64,000 nt of DNA from Hymenobacter negativus (GCF_017571495.1 NZ_JAGETZ010000001.1:620001-684000), one strand, 5' to 3'. Shown: positions 51,803 to 61,168, numbered from the stretch's first letter. Notes: generated from the letters alone by a model not told the origin. Numbers and translations are program-made.

Positions 51803-52465
51803 ATGAAAGTTTCTTCTCTCCTATCGCCCGCCCGCGCTCTGGCGCTGGGCACTCTTCTGATTGCCGCCAATGCCTGTAGCGTGAGTGAGCAGGTAAAGGA
51901 CAAACCCACCGGCAAAAACGCATCGGCCGAGGCCATGGAAAATGAGGCCTATACGCTGATGCAATACCGCCTCAACTTTGTAGACGAAGCCACACTTGGC
52001 GGCCAAGACATTCTCTTTGTGCGTCAGGCGTCGGATATTCCTTCGCCCCAGCAGGAGCAGCTGCAAACAGCCCTAAAAAAAGGCCTTCTGCCGCTCCAGC
52101 TCAAGATGCGTGTGTATGCCCGCAACCCCAGCGTGACCAGCGTACAACTCAAACAGCTTGAATACAAGCTACTGCTCGATGGCAAGCAGCTTACCAGCGG
52201 CGTCACCGGCCTCAATACTGAGCTCGAGGCCAGCGCCATCGAGACCCTGCCCATCACCGTGAACATGAACGTGAAACCCGCCCAGCTAACCGGCAGCACT
52301 CCTGCCGCCTTCGCCGCCGGCCTCACCGATTTCACTGCCGCCAACCGCCGCCTCACGGTGCAAATCCGGCCCATATACGTTGGTAGCAACGGCCGCCAGG
52401 CCCCTGCTTCCGCCTATGAAACCGTGCAGCTGGTGACGGCCAAAAAGGCCGTTTCGGCGAAGTAG
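51803..52465 (+). CDS. lipoprotein, LEA14/WHy-like fold suspected
   Basis: 220 residues. Signal peptide with lipobox ANAC (about 22-25). The mature part has alternating hydrophobic strands such as LQLKMRVYARNPSVTSVQLKQLEYKLLLDGKQLTSGV, with NPSVTSVQLKQLEYKLLLDGK resembling the LEA14/water-stress (WHy) pattern of adaptor lipoproteins, and late strands ETLPITVNMNV. The fold call is by pattern. It stands alone, ending at a strong bidirectional terminator. Confidence 0.68.
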   Translation: MKVSSLLSPARALALGTLLIAANACSVSEQVKDKPTGKNASAEAMENEAYTLMQYRLNFVDEATLGGQDILFVRQASDIPSPQQEQLQTALKKGLLPLQLKMRVYARNPSVTSVQLKQLEYKLLLDGKQLTSGVTGLNTELEASAIETLPITVNMNVKPAQLTGSTPAAFAAGLTDFTAANRRLTVQIRPIYVGSNGRQAPASAYETVQLVTAKKAVSAK

Positions 52466-52484
52466 ACACTGAGTAGACACGCCC

Positions 52485-52545
52485 GTAAAGCTCAAAAAAA
52501 GTCATGCCAGGCGGAGCCGAGGCATGACTTTTTTTTGAGCTTTAC
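52485..52545. terminator. long bidirectional terminator
   Basis: Stem of about 24 bp: GTAAAGCTCAAAAAAAGTCA and its complement ending in GAGCTTTAC. A/T runs within the arms serve both convergent genes. Confidence 0.9.
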
Positions 52546-52552
52546 CATTTGC

Positions 52553-53668
52553 TTACTCCCCCAGAAACACGTCCTCGACGCCTTCTTCAATCTTTTCCTC
52601 CGCTTCTTCCTCGTCGTCGGCATCGGCTTCTTCCAGTTCCAATTCCTGCTCTTGCCACCCAGTAGGCTCGTAGCTGAGCCGGATGTAGATGGGGTAATGG
52701 TCGGAGCCAATGTGGGTGAGGCGGTGCAGGTCCTGCAAGCGAAAGTGGGCCGAGTGGAAGACGTGGTCGAGGGGCCAGCGCAGTAGCTTATGGTCGGCAT
52801 GGAAGGTGGGCAGCAGGCCGCGACCAATACGCGGGTCGAGCAGGCGCGAGAGGCGCCGGAACAGCTCGGACGTATGCGACCAAGCCACATCGTTGAGGTC
52901 GCCGGCGACCACGGTCGGGCCATCGTGCTCCTGAATCATCTTGCCTACCATGAGCAGCTCGGCGTCGCGGCGGGCACTGTTTTTCGATTCCTGCGGGGCC
53001 GGGGGCTTGGGGTGCAGGAAGTGTAGCTGCACGGGCAAGCCGCTGGGAAGCACCACCCGCCCGTGAAAAGAAGGAATATCTGGGTCGAGTAGGTAACGAA
53101 TTTCGGGCGCCCGTAGCGGCAGGCGCGAGAATACCAGCATGCCGTAGGTATTGGGCAGCGGGGCGTGGCAGGTATAGGGGTAGTCTTTTTCGATGCGCTG
53201 GAGTTGGCTTAGCCACCAGTCATCGGTTTCGACGGCCAGCACGATGTCGGGCCGCAGGTTGTGGATGTGGCCCACGCAGCGCGAAGCGTCACGATTGTAC
53301 ATGAGCACGTTGGCCACCATCAGGCTGAGGTGGAAGTCGTCGTCATCGTCGGGGCGGCGGGCATCGCTCACCTGCTTGCGGTGCAGCGGCGTGTAGGGCC
53401 AGATGCGGCTGAGCTGATAGACGATGGCCACGCCCAGGCTCACCACAAAGAAGCTGTGGCCGAAGCTGCGCGGCGTGGGCAGTGCCAGGGCACCAACCAG
53501 GCTCAAGACCAATCCGGCCACAATTTGCAGGCGCGGGAAGTCGCAAATCCGAATCCACCACGCCGTTTGGCGGAAGATGGGCAGCAGCGTTACCAACAGG
53601 CCCAGGCTGCCCAAAATCCACGTAGCCCAATGGCCAGTGGCTAGTAATGCAGAGAGAACGGTGGGCAT
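52553..53668 (-). CDS. endonuclease/exonuclease/phosphatase family membrane protein
   Basis: 371 residues. Hydrophobic N-terminus with three segments to about residue 95. The EEP fold then shows MVANVLMYNRD (early Asn), DIVLAVETDDWW (metal Glu), VVAGDLNDVAWSH (GDLND) and IGSDHYPIYIRL (SDHYP). A strongly acidic C-terminal tail follows (about 335-371). Probably an envelope phosphodiesterase or phosphatase; the substrate is unknown. It converges on the previous lipoprotein gene with a shared terminator. Confidence 0.85.
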   Translation of the reverse strand: MPTVLSALLATGHWATWILGSLGLLVTLLPIFRQTAWWIRICDFPRLQIVAGLVLSLVGALALPTPRSFGHSFFVVSLGVAIVYQLSRIWPYTPLHRKQVSDARRPDDDDDFHLSLMVANVLMYNRDASRCVGHIHNLRPDIVLAVETDDWWLSQLQRIEKDYPYTCHAPLPNTYGMLVFSRLPLRAPEIRYLLDPDIPSFHGRVVLPSGLPVQLHFLHPKPPAPQESKNSARRDAELLMVGKMIQEHDGPTVVAGDLNDVAWSHTSELFRRLSRLLDPRIGRGLLPTFHADHKLLRWPLDHVFHSAHFRLQDLHRLTHIGSDHYPIYIRLSYEPTGWQEQELELEEADADDEEEAEEKIEEGVEDVFLGE

Positions 53669-53766
53669 TGAATAGGGGTGGGAATTTGAATAGTAGCGGC
53701 CAGGAACTCACCTGTCATCCTGCGCTCGTCTGGCGCGCATTAAACGAAATCAGTCTGATTCCGCGG

Positions 53767-54336
53767 CTACACATCGTCCTGAAATCCGCCTTTGCGCAAT
53801 TCCTCAATCGTGCGCATCACCCGGTCTTTCATAGTAGCGCGGTATTTTTCCAGCGCATCGGCCAGGCGAGCGTTGTTGATGGCCAGCATTTGGGTGGCCA
53901 GCACGGCAGCGTTGGTGGCATTGTCGAGCCCGACGGTGGCCACGGGCGTGCCGGCCGGCATCTGTATCATGCTCAGAATGGAGTCGAGCCCCTGAATGGA
54001 CAACGTGCTGTTGATGGGCACCCCGATGACGGGCAGCGTGGTGAAGGCCGCTACCATACCCGGTAAGTGAGCCGCGCCCCCTCCGCCCGCGATGAGCACG
54101 CGCAGGCCACGCTTGCGGGCGTTTTCGGCGTACTCCACCATGCGGTGGGGCGTGCGATGCGGCGATACCAACGTAATGTCGTAGGGAATGCCGAACTGGC
54201 GGAGCAAATCGGCAGCGGCCGACATGATTTTCAGGTCCGACTTCGACCCCATGATGATGCCCACAATGGGGGTTTCGGTGGCGGGGCGGTCGTCGGGGCC
54301 GCCTGGGGCGGCCGTTGCGGAAGTATCAGGAAACAT
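53767..54336 (-). CDS. purE: 5-(carboxyamino)imidazole ribonucleotide mutase (class I)
   Basis: 189 residues including a 23-residue N-terminal extension (MFPDTSATAAPGG...). De novo purine synthesis. PIVGIIMGSKSDLKIMSAAADLL, ITLVSPHRTPHRM, VLIAGGGGAAHLPGMVAAFTTLPVIGVPI and AVLATQMLA show the complete active site of bacterial PurE. Start 54336 is preferred; a longer frame upstream is Arg-rich. The extension is probably translated but could be cut by a start 20 residues further on. No purK is adjacent. Confidence 0.95.
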   Translation of the reverse strand: MFPDTSATAAPGGPDDRPATETPIVGIIMGSKSDLKIMSAAADLLRQFGIPYDITLVSPHRTPHRMVEYAENARKRGLRVLIAGGGGAAHLPGMVAAFTTLPVIGVPINSTLSIQGLDSILSMIQMPAGTPVATVGLDNATNAAVLATQMLAINNARLADALEKYRATMKDRVMRTIEELRKGGFQDDV

Positions 54337-54437
54337 CAAGTGGGAAGCAAAAAAGTAAGTTGTTGCCCTACGGCGAAAGCTGGGGCGTAGTTGGGGCAGC
54401 AAAATAGGGCTTTTCTGCCTGCCCCCGCCCCTACCCT

Positions 54438-54445
54438 TACCTTTG
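54438..54445 (+). promoter_or_regulatory. candidate -7 box of the marC gene
   Basis: TACCTTTG, exact TAnnTTTG match, seven bases before the ATG at 54452. CTTTTCTG about 21-23 bases upstream could act as -33. A short leader is implied. Confidence 0.45.
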
Positions 54446-54451
54446 CAGGCT

Positions 54452-55072
54452 ATGGAAGTTCTGCTCGCCACCTTCACCACCCTGTTTTCCATCGTCAACC
54501 CCTTCGGGGCCATGCCGGTGTTCCTCACCCTCACGGCCGATGACCGGGCCTCCGAACGGGCCCGCACGGCCCTGCGCGCCTGCATCTACATGGTGGCCAT
54601 TCTGAGCGTGGCCTTTTTTGGCGGGCAGTATATTCTCAACTTTTTCGGCATCAGCATTCAGCACCTGCGCATTGCGGGCGGCATCCTGCTCATGCGCTCG
54701 GCCTTCGAATTGCTTACGCCCGGCGCCAACCGCGACCGGGTGGGCCCCGATGCCCTCGAGGAAAGCAAGCACAAGGACGACATCAGCTTTACGCCGCTGG
54801 CCATGCCCATGCTCTCGGGGCCGGGCTCCATGGCCCTGTGCATCGGCCTTATCCGGCCCACTTATGTAGATAAAGCCATGACCGTGGCCGGCTTCGTGCT
54901 GGTGGCGCTGGCGGCTTTTATTATCCTCATTTTTTCGTTGCGCCTCACGCGGGTGCTGGGCAAGCCGGGCATGGCGGCCATGTCGCGTATTATGGGCTTT
55001 CTCACGCTGGCCATCGGGGTAAATTTCCTGGCCTCGGCCATCAGCACGCTGTTTCCGGGCTTGGCGAAGTAG
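54452..55072 (+). CDS. MarC family membrane protein
   Basis: 206 residues with six hydrophobic segments. FTTLFSIVNPFGAMPVFLTL at the N-terminus, AGGILLMRSAFELL in the middle, and FTPLAMPMLSGPGSMALCIGL are the conserved MarC stretches. Inner-membrane protein of unresolved function (MarC is not a proven antibiotic exporter). Its stop TAG (55070-55072) is inside a repeat. It is divergent from purE. Confidence 0.9.
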   Translation: MEVLLATFTTLFSIVNPFGAMPVFLTLTADDRASERARTALRACIYMVAILSVAFFGGQYILNFFGISIQHLRIAGGILLMRSAFELLTPGANRDRVGPDALEESKHKDDISFTPLAMPMLSGPGSMALCIGLIRPTYVDKAMTVAGFVLVALAAFIILIFSLRLTRVLGKPGMAAMSRIMGFLTLAIGVNFLASAISTLFPGLAK

Positions 55073-55158
55073 CACGAACTTTTCGTTCGCGTCCGGGCGC
55101 GTCTCGACTTGCAAAAGGCTTTAACGGCGCGGGGGCTCGAACTGAAGGTTCGCGTTAT
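55069..55158. repeat. interspersed palindromic repeat, family A, inverted copy
   Basis: GTAGCACGAACTTTTCGTTC starts at 55069 over the marC stop. Its right side is GAACTGAAGGTTCGCGTTAT, ending at 55158. The core GGCTTTAACGGCGCGGGGG is the complement of the core in the 32742-32849 copy, so this element is inserted the other way round. Confidence 0.75.
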
Positions 55159-55161
55159 TGC

Positions 55162-55839
55162 TCACACGATGAGCTTGTAGCCAATGCCGCGGATGTTGAC
55201 TATTTGTACCTGCGGGTCGTCTTTGAGGCAGCGGCGCAGGCGGGTGATGAAGACGTCGAGGCTGCGGCCGTTGAAAAAGGAGTCGTCGCCCCAGAGCTCG
55301 CGCAGTACGGCGGTGCGTTCCAGCACCTGGTTGCGCTGGTCATAGAGGCGCTTGAGCAACTCGGCTTCGCGGTTGGTGAGGTTTTCCTCCAGCAGGCCGA
55401 GGCGCAGCTTCTGCTTGGGATGGTCGAACTGGTAGCGGCCGATGGCGAGCGGACCGTACGGCGCGGACGCTGCCACGGGCAACCGCATGAGCAGCGCCTT
55501 GATGCGAACAATCAGCTCGTCCATGCTGAAAGGCTTTTTCAGGTAGTCGTTGCCGCCCAGCTCGAAGCCGCGCACCACATCGGCGGGCTGCGAGCGGGCC
55601 GTGAGGAAGAGAATGGGCACCGTAACGCTTTCGCGCCGGATTTGCTCGGCCAGTGAAAAGCCGTCGAGCTTGGGCATCATCACGTCGGCCACTACAATGT
55701 CGGGGCACTGCTGCCGGAACAGGTGCAGGCCCGCCTCGCCGTCGGCGGCGAACTGCACAGTGAAGCCCCGGCTCTCCAGGCTGTCTTTGACGATGAGGGC
55801 GAGCGAGGGCTCGTCTTCGATGAGGAGGATGGTGGGCAT
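55162..55839 (-). CDS. OmpR-family response regulator
   Basis: 225 residues. Receiver domain with the acidic pair IEDEPS (7-12), phosphoacceptor Asp in VVADVMMPKLDG (about 53), Thr in FLTARS and Lys in LKKPFS. A winged-helix output domain follows (ERTAVLRELWGDDSFFNGRSLDVFITRLRRCLKDDPQVQIVNIRGIGYKLIV). It is the partner of the histidine kinase located upstream in the same direction, although a 150-base palindrome lies between the two genes. Confidence 0.94.
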   Translation of the reverse strand: MPTILLIEDEPSLALIVKDSLESRGFTVQFAADGEAGLHLFRQQCPDIVVADVMMPKLDGFSLAEQIRRESVTVPILFLTARSQPADVVRGFELGGNDYLKKPFSMDELIVRIKALLMRLPVAASAPYGPLAIGRYQFDHPKQKLRLGLLEENLTNREAELLKRLYDQRNQVLERTAVLRELWGDDSFFNGRSLDVFITRLRRCLKDDPQVQIVNIRGIGYKLIV

Positions 55840-55847
55840 AAGCTAGT

Positions 55848-55996
55848 GGGTAACCTCACGGGACCCCTGCGGGGCGGCCCCTCTCCCGCGGAGCGGGGAG
55901 CCACGGCGGCGTATTATAAAATCTTGCGTTAAAAGTCGTCAGGCTCTCCCCTCCGCAGGAGAGGGGTCGCCCCGCAGGGGTCCCGTGAGGTTACCC
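55848..55996. repeat. large interspersed palindrome, family C
   Basis: The arms of about 55 bases at 55848-55902 and 55942-55996 are near-complements. The outer part starts GGGTAACCTCACGGGACCCC. The 39-base centre is AT-rich (GTATTATAAAATC). The only copy in this window. It lies within the kinase-regulator operon. Confidence 0.9.
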
Positions 55997-55999
55997 GCG

Positions 56000-57466
56000 T
56001 CAGGCTGTAGCCGGAATCCAAACCTCAAACCTACTCCCCCGCCCCAGCCCGCTGCGCACATTGATGCGGCCACCGTGGCGTTCCACCACTTGCCGCACGT
56101 AGTACAAACCCAGGCCGAAGCCTTTCACGTTGTGGAGGTTGCCGGTAGGTACCCGGAAGAAGCGGTCGAAGATGGCGTGCTGGTAGCCCGGCTCGATGCC
56201 GGGGCCATTGTCGGCCACGGAAAGGAGCCAGCCGGTGGGTTCCTGCTGGCCCCGGATGGTGATGGTGACGGCTTCTTTGGAATATTTGATGGCGTTGTCG
56301 ATGAGGTTGTTAATGACGTTGCCCATGTGCAGGCGGTCGAAGCTGACAAACGGGGCTGGGGCTACTTCCACGTCAAATTTCACGGTTTTGGCGGCTTGCA
56401 GCTGGTGGCGGGCTACTATTTCGGCTACCAGCTCGGCGGGTTGCACGGCTTCTGGCCGGAGTTCCAGCTGCTCCCGCTCCTCTACGGCAATGTTCAGCAC
56501 CTTTTCTACGAGGTCGGACAGGCGCTGGAGCTCGGTGCGTGAGATACTGAGGTAGGTCTGGGTTTTGGCGGGGTCGTTGAGGGCACCGAAGTTTTGCAGG
56601 GCCTCCACTGCCGCCGACACCGTGGCCAGGGGCGTTTTCAACTCGTGCGTCATGTTGTTGATGAAGTCATTTTTAACGTCCGATAGCTTTTTCTGCTTCA
56701 GAATGGTGCTCAGCATCAGCAGAAAGCAGGCGGTGGTGAGGGCCAGCAGCAGGCCCGAGCCCAGCAGCAGCCCGCCCATGCGGCGCAGCACGTAGGACGT
56801 GGGCGGCTCAAACGCGGCCCGCACCTGCAGGTCCGTGACGGGGTTGAGCAGGGTGGGCGGCGTGAGCAGGGTGTAGCCGGCGGGCAGGTGGCGGGGTGGC
56901 GCCAGGGCCCGCTCGCCCCGCGCGGGCTTCAGGCGCAGGGTATCGAGCACGAAGGGAGCATCGGCCGCACGCTGGCGCAGTTCGGCGTGGTAGGCGGTGG
57001 CAAACTGGCTCAGGTCGATGGTGCGGGGGCCGGCCCAGTCGTTGATGATGAGCCGGGAAATGCTGCGCGCCAGGGTATCGACGGCGTTACCACTGCTGAT
57101 TCTAGTGCTGGTGGTCGTCGTGGTTACCGTCATTTCCACCTTCTGGCGCGGGTGCCGGGGCGCCACCTTCGTGGAATCGGGCCGGGCCCGGGGTATGACC
57201 ACAACGCGGTTGGGCTGGCTGGCATCGTTGCCGAACGTGGCGTAGACAATCCGCTTCGGCCGCTTGCCGGCCTGGGGCCCCAGCAGCTGGCGCGCGGCGT
57301 TCACCTGCTGGCGCTGCACTACCGTGGCCAGGGCGTCGCGCACGGTGCGGGCAAACTGGCTGGCCGTGAGCTGATAGGTAGTATAGAGCCAATACGCCTG
57401 GAAGCCGTTGATGCCCACCATACACACCACCATAAGCAGGAAAATGGAGCGAATGCGGCGTTTCAT
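56000..57466 (-). CDS. two-component sensor histidine kinase
   Basis: 488 residues from the ATG with complement at 57464-57466. Two membrane helices (about 7-27 and 230-260) enclose a periplasmic sensor loop. The H-box HELKTPLATVSAAVEAL follows the second helix. N-box INNLIDNAIKYSKEAVTI, G1 VADNGPGIEPGYQ and G2 GFGLGLYYVRQVVERHGGRI close the catalytic domain. No HAMP domain is obvious. The sensed signal is unknown. The next gene downstream (minus strand) is its response regulator. Confidence 0.92.
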   Translation of the reverse strand: MKRRIRSIFLLMVVCMVGINGFQAYWLYTTYQLTASQFARTVRDALATVVQRQQVNAARQLLGPQAGKRPKRIVYATFGNDASQPNRVVVIPRARPDSTKVAPRHPRQKVEMTVTTTTTSTRISSGNAVDTLARSISRLIINDWAGPRTIDLSQFATAYHAELRQRAADAPFVLDTLRLKPARGERALAPPRHLPAGYTLLTPPTLLNPVTDLQVRAAFEPPTSYVLRRMGGLLLGSGLLLALTTACFLLMLSTILKQKKLSDVKNDFINNMTHELKTPLATVSAAVEALQNFGALNDPAKTQTYLSISRTELQRLSDLVEKVLNIAVEEREQLELRPEAVQPAELVAEIVARHQLQAAKTVKFDVEVAPAPFVSFDRLHMGNVINNLIDNAIKYSKEAVTITIRGQQEPTGWLLSVADNGPGIEPGYQHAIFDRFFRVPTGNLHNVKGFGLGLYYVRQVVERHGGRINVRSGLGRGSRFEVWIPATA

Positions 57467-57498
57467 GCGGGAAGGAATCAGGTGACGGCTCGGCCAAA

Positions 57499-57506
57499 CA
57501 AAAGTA
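57499..57506 (-). promoter_or_regulatory. candidate -7 box of the histidine kinase gene
   Basis: The minus strand reads TACTTTTG at 57506-57499, a TAnnTTTG match, 33 bases before the start codon. The interval to the divergent GLPGLI gene (57467-57616) also holds AT-rich GTTAACACTATTTAACAC. Confidence 0.4.
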
Positions 57507-57616
57507 CGTAGCGAAGGGGCACGGCCCGCGCCGTTAACACTATTTAACACAGTATAACAGTACTTTACAAACGCAGTTCGGTGCTTTGTGGCGTTCAATT
57601 CAACCCCTCAGCCCTC

Positions 57617-58402
57617 ATGAAAAACGCTGCCCCAATCCTCGCCCTCACCGCCGCCCTCGGCCTGCTGCTCGGCGGCGCGGCCACCGCCCAAACCACCGGC
57701 CACATCCAGTACGAAGTCACCAAACTCATCGACCCCAACGACATCCGCGTGGTGGTGAACGGGCAGGTGGTGAAGCCCGGCAGCCCCGATTTCCCCACCG
57801 ACATTCCCATGTCGCGCACCATCGGCCTGTCGCTCACCTTCGCGGGCAGCTACGCCCGCGAGGAGCGCGAAAGCAGCGCCATCAGCACCACCACTACTTC
57901 CACCAACGGCGCGCCGGGCGTGCCCCAGACCACCGTCATCAAGCGGCCCTTTGAGGAAACCACCTACCTCGACCTGGCCGGCCGCGCCACCACCACGGTA
58001 CTCACCCTGAAGGACCCGACGCCCACTGCCTACCGCAGCGACAAGCCCTTCGCCCCGGTCGCCGGCTGGAAGCTGAGTCCCCAGACGAAGAAGATTGCCG
58101 GCTACCTCTGCCACAAGGCCACGGTGCTCCTCAACAAGGAAACCTACACTGTGTGGTACACCACCGACCTGCCCTTCACCTATTCGCCCAAGCGGGAGCT
58201 GGTGCCCGAGCACGGCGTGGTGCTGGCCCTGGAAAGCGAGCGGGAGCAGTACCAGGCCACGAAAATCGATACCAAAGCGGTGCCCGAAGCCGAGGTACGC
58301 CCCGCCCAAACGGCTCAGGCAGTGACGCCCGAGGAACTAAAGGACCTGCGCGAAAAGGCCCTGGCCGACTTCCGCCAGCAGCTCATCCAGAACGAGAAAT
58401 AG
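57617..58402 (+). CDS. GLPGLI family protein, core motif diverged
   Basis: 261 residues from the ATG at 57617. Signal peptide ending AATAQ (about 25). Family-like features are KIAGYLCHKATVLLNKETYTVWYTTDLP and the preceding WKLSPQTK. At the place where the family has GLPGLIL, this protein has EHGVVLALE, so the name motif is missing. Secreted, function unknown. It is followed after eight bases by an outer-membrane barrel gene, the usual arrangement. Confidence 0.78.
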   Translation: MKNAAPILALTAALGLLLGGAATAQTTGHIQYEVTKLIDPNDIRVVVNGQVVKPGSPDFPTDIPMSRTIGLSLTFAGSYAREERESSAISTTTTSTNGAPGVPQTTVIKRPFEETTYLDLAGRATTTVLTLKDPTPTAYRSDKPFAPVAGWKLSPQTKKIAGYLCHKATVLLNKETYTVWYTTDLPFTYSPKRELVPEHGVVLALESEREQYQATKIDTKAVPEAEVRPAQTAQAVTPEELKDLREKALADFRQQLIQNEK

Positions 58403-58410
58403 CCCCGTTT

Positions 58411-61164
58411 ATGCGTCTGTTTTTTCTCTTGTGCCTGCTGGTCGGCCTCACCGCCGCGGGGAGCCGGGCGCAGGCCCCTCCCCCGCCGGGCCCGGGCACG
58501 GTGCGCGGCACCCTGGCCGATTCGGCTACCGGCAAGGCCGTGCGCGAAGCCTCGGTTTCGCTGCTGCTGGCCCACGATTCGAGCTACGTTGCGTTCGGCA
58601 TCACCGACGGCGACGGGCGGTTTTTCCTGCCCAAAGTGCCGCTGGGGCAATATGTGGTATTGGTGTCGACGCTGGGCTACCGGCCCCGGCTGCTGCCGGT
58701 GGTCGTGACGGCCGCCCAGCCCACCCCCGACGTGGGCACCCTGCGCCTGGGGCCCCTCAGCCACCAGCTGGGCGAGGTGGTGGTGACCCAGGAGCGCGCC
58801 CCGGTAGACGTGCACGGCGACACGCTGGACTTCAGCGCCCGCGCCTTCAAAACCCAGCCCAACGCGGCCGTGGAGGCCCTGCTCAAGAAGCTGCCCGGCG
58901 TAGAAGTGGCCCGCGATGGCAGCATCCGGGCGCAGGGCCAGGCCGTGAGCCGGGTGCTGGTGGATGGCAAGCCCTTCTTCGGCGACGACCCCAAGCTGGC
59001 CACCCGCAACCTGCCCGCCGACATCATCGACCGGGTGCAGCTATACGACCAGCAGCACGACCAGGCCGCCTTTTCAGGCATCGACGACGGCAACCGCCAG
59101 CGCACCATCAACCTTGTAACCAAGCGCGACAAGCGCAAGGGCTGGTTCGGGGCCAACGGTGGGGGCCCGGGCACCACCGGCCGCTACCAAGCCAAGCTGG
59201 GCCTGAACCGCTTCGACAACGGCCGCCAAATCTCGGTGCTGGCCCAGGCCAACAACGTGAACGAGCCCGGCATTTCGAATAATGGCGGCCCCGCCCTCGG
59301 CGACAGCGGCCCGGACACCCAGGCGCCGGGCGGCCAGCCCGAAACCCAGCCCACTAGCATCACCGAAGCGGGCGAGGCCGGCGCCAACTACCGCGACGCC
59401 TGGGGCAAGCACGCCGAAGTAGCCACCAGCTACCTCGCCAGCCGCGCCACCGTGACCACCGACCAGCTAATCCGGCGCGAAAATGTGGCCGGCACGACGG
59501 GCCCCGAAGCCAGCGCCCCACTCATCATCACCCAACGCCTGCTCGACCGCCCCACCACCACCGGCCACCGCTTCAACCTGCGGCTCGACTACTTTCTCGA
59601 CTCGCTTACTTCGCTGCGCCTCACGCCCTACGTGTGGCAGCAAACCACCGACCTCACCCGCCGGAATCAGCAGGAATCCACCAGCGGCTTGCGCCTGCTC
59701 AACCAGGGCCAGAACCAGTACGATGCCACTTTCAACAGCCTCAACGGGGGCGGCAATGCTCTGCTCATGCGCAAGTTTGCCCGGCTGGGCCGCTCCTTTT
59801 CGGCCAACCTCAACTCCACCCTCAGCTACACCGACGGCACGGCGTATAACCGCGCCACCAACACGTTTTTCGACACCCTGGGCACGGCCAGCACCCAGGT
59901 GCTCAACCAGCGCACCGAGCAGGCCACGCCCGTGCACAACCACGTGCTGAGCCTGGCCTACACCGAGCCGCTGAGCCTGCGCACCAAGCTCGACATACAC
60001 TACACCGGCACCGACGCCCGCACCAGCAGCCAGCGCCGCACCACCGATTTCACCGAAGCCACCGGCCAGTACGACCGCCCCAATCCGGGCCTCAGCAACC
60101 AGTTCGTGAGCCAGTACCAGGCCCACCGGGCCGGGGCCACTCTGCAAAAGAAGCGCTTGCACTACACCATCGGCGTGGGCCTCGATGCCCTGCGCGGTGA
60201 CTTGGCTGTGCACAACGAAACGGCCGACACCACCATTCGGCGGCGCTTTACCACGCTGCTGCCCAACGCCACCTTCAGCTACACCGGCCGCCACAGCCGC
60301 ACGGTGCGCCTCACCTACCGCACCCGCCTGGGCCTGCCCACCGCCACCCAACTCCAACCCGTGCGCGACAACGCCAACCCGCTGAGCGTGTACGTGGGCA
60401 ACCCCAGCCTGCGCCCCGAATACGTGCAGTCGCTGGCGGCCACCTACTCGCAGTTCGACGCCGCCACCCAACGCAGCGTGTTTGGCCAGCTCAACGGCAG
60501 CCGCGTCGACCACCGCATCGTGTCGGCCACCGCTTTCAGTCCCGCTGGCGTGCAAACCACCCGGCCCGTAAACGCCGACGGCTACTACAGCCTCAGCGGT
60601 TTCCTGGCGCTGGGCCAGCGGCTGGCTACTCACAAAATCAACCTCAGCCTGACCACCAACGCCGCTTTCGTGCAGTCGCCCAGCTTCGTGAACGGCGCGC
60701 TGAACACCGGCCGCACCTGGAGCCTGGGCCAAGACGCCGGCATCAATTCGGCCTTCAACGATGAGCTCGAATTCGGCCTCAACGCCAACCTGACCTACCA
60801 AACCGCCACTTACTCGCGCCTGCCCGCCCAAAACGCGGCCTACCTCACCCAAACCCTCTCGGCCAACGTCTTCTACCAGCTTCCGGCCCGCTTCGTCGTC
60901 ACCTCCGACCTGTGGCTGAACAACAACACCGGCCGCGCCGCCGGCTTCAACCAGCGCATTGCCCTTTGGAACGTGGCCCTAGCCCGCCAGTTCTTCGCCA
61001 ACAAGCAGGGCGAGCTCAAACTCCAGGTCTACGACCTGCTGCACCAGAACCGCAGCGTGGTCCGCAATACCACCGAAACCTACGTGGAAGACGTGCGCAG
61101 CCGCGTGTTGCAGCAGTATTTCCTCCTGAGCTTCACCTACAACCTGCGGCAGTTCGGCAAATAG
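58411..61164 (+). CDS. outer-membrane beta-barrel family protein with CarboxypepD_reg-like domain
   Basis: 917 residues from the ATG at 58411. Signal peptide 1-20 (ends SRAQA). CarboxypepD_reg-like domain (about 29-105, GTVRGTLADSATGKAVREASVSLL), then a plug-like part (RVLVDGKPFFGDDPKLATRNLPADIIDRVQLYDQ) and a long barrel that ends QYFLLSFTYNLRQF. The plug is of the outer_membrane_beta-barrel/TonB-like type, with no TonB box that I could place. Partner gene GLPGLI is just upstream. A longer frame from 58153 overlaps that gene and was rejected. Confidence 0.88.
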   Translation: MRLFFLLCLLVGLTAAGSRAQAPPPPGPGTVRGTLADSATGKAVREASVSLLLAHDSSYVAFGITDGDGRFFLPKVPLGQYVVLVSTLGYRPRLLPVVVTAAQPTPDVGTLRLGPLSHQLGEVVVTQERAPVDVHGDTLDFSARAFKTQPNAAVEALLKKLPGVEVARDGSIRAQGQAVSRVLVDGKPFFGDDPKLATRNLPADIIDRVQLYDQQHDQAAFSGIDDGNRQRTINLVTKRDKRKGWFGANGGGPGTTGRYQAKLGLNRFDNGRQISVLAQANNVNEPGISNNGGPALGDSGPDTQAPGGQPETQPTSITEAGEAGANYRDAWGKHAEVATSYLASRATVTTDQLIRRENVAGTTGPEASAPLIITQRLLDRPTTTGHRFNLRLDYFLDSLTSLRLTPYVWQQTTDLTRRNQQESTSGLRLLNQGQNQYDATFNSLNGGGNALLMRKFARLGRSFSANLNSTLSYTDGTAYNRATNTFFDTLGTASTQVLNQRTEQATPVHNHVLSLAYTEPLSLRTKLDIHYTGTDARTSSQRRTTDFTEATGQYDRPNPGLSNQFVSQYQAHRAGATLQKKRLHYTIGVGLDALRGDLAVHNETADTTIRRRFTTLLPNATFSYTGRHSRTVRLTYRTRLGLPTATQLQPVRDNANPLSVYVGNPSLRPEYVQSLAATYSQFDAATQRSVFGQLNGSRVDHRIVSATAFSPAGVQTTRPVNADGYYSLSGFLALGQRLATHKINLSLTTNAAFVQSPSFVNGALNTGRTWSLGQDAGINSAFNDELEFGLNANLTYQTATYSRLPAQNAAYLTQTLSANVFYQLPARFVVTSDLWLNNNTGRAAGFNQRIALWNVALARQFFANKQGELKLQVYDLLHQNRSVVRNTTETYVEDVRSRVLQQYFLLSFTYNLRQFGK

Positions 61165-61168
61165 CACT

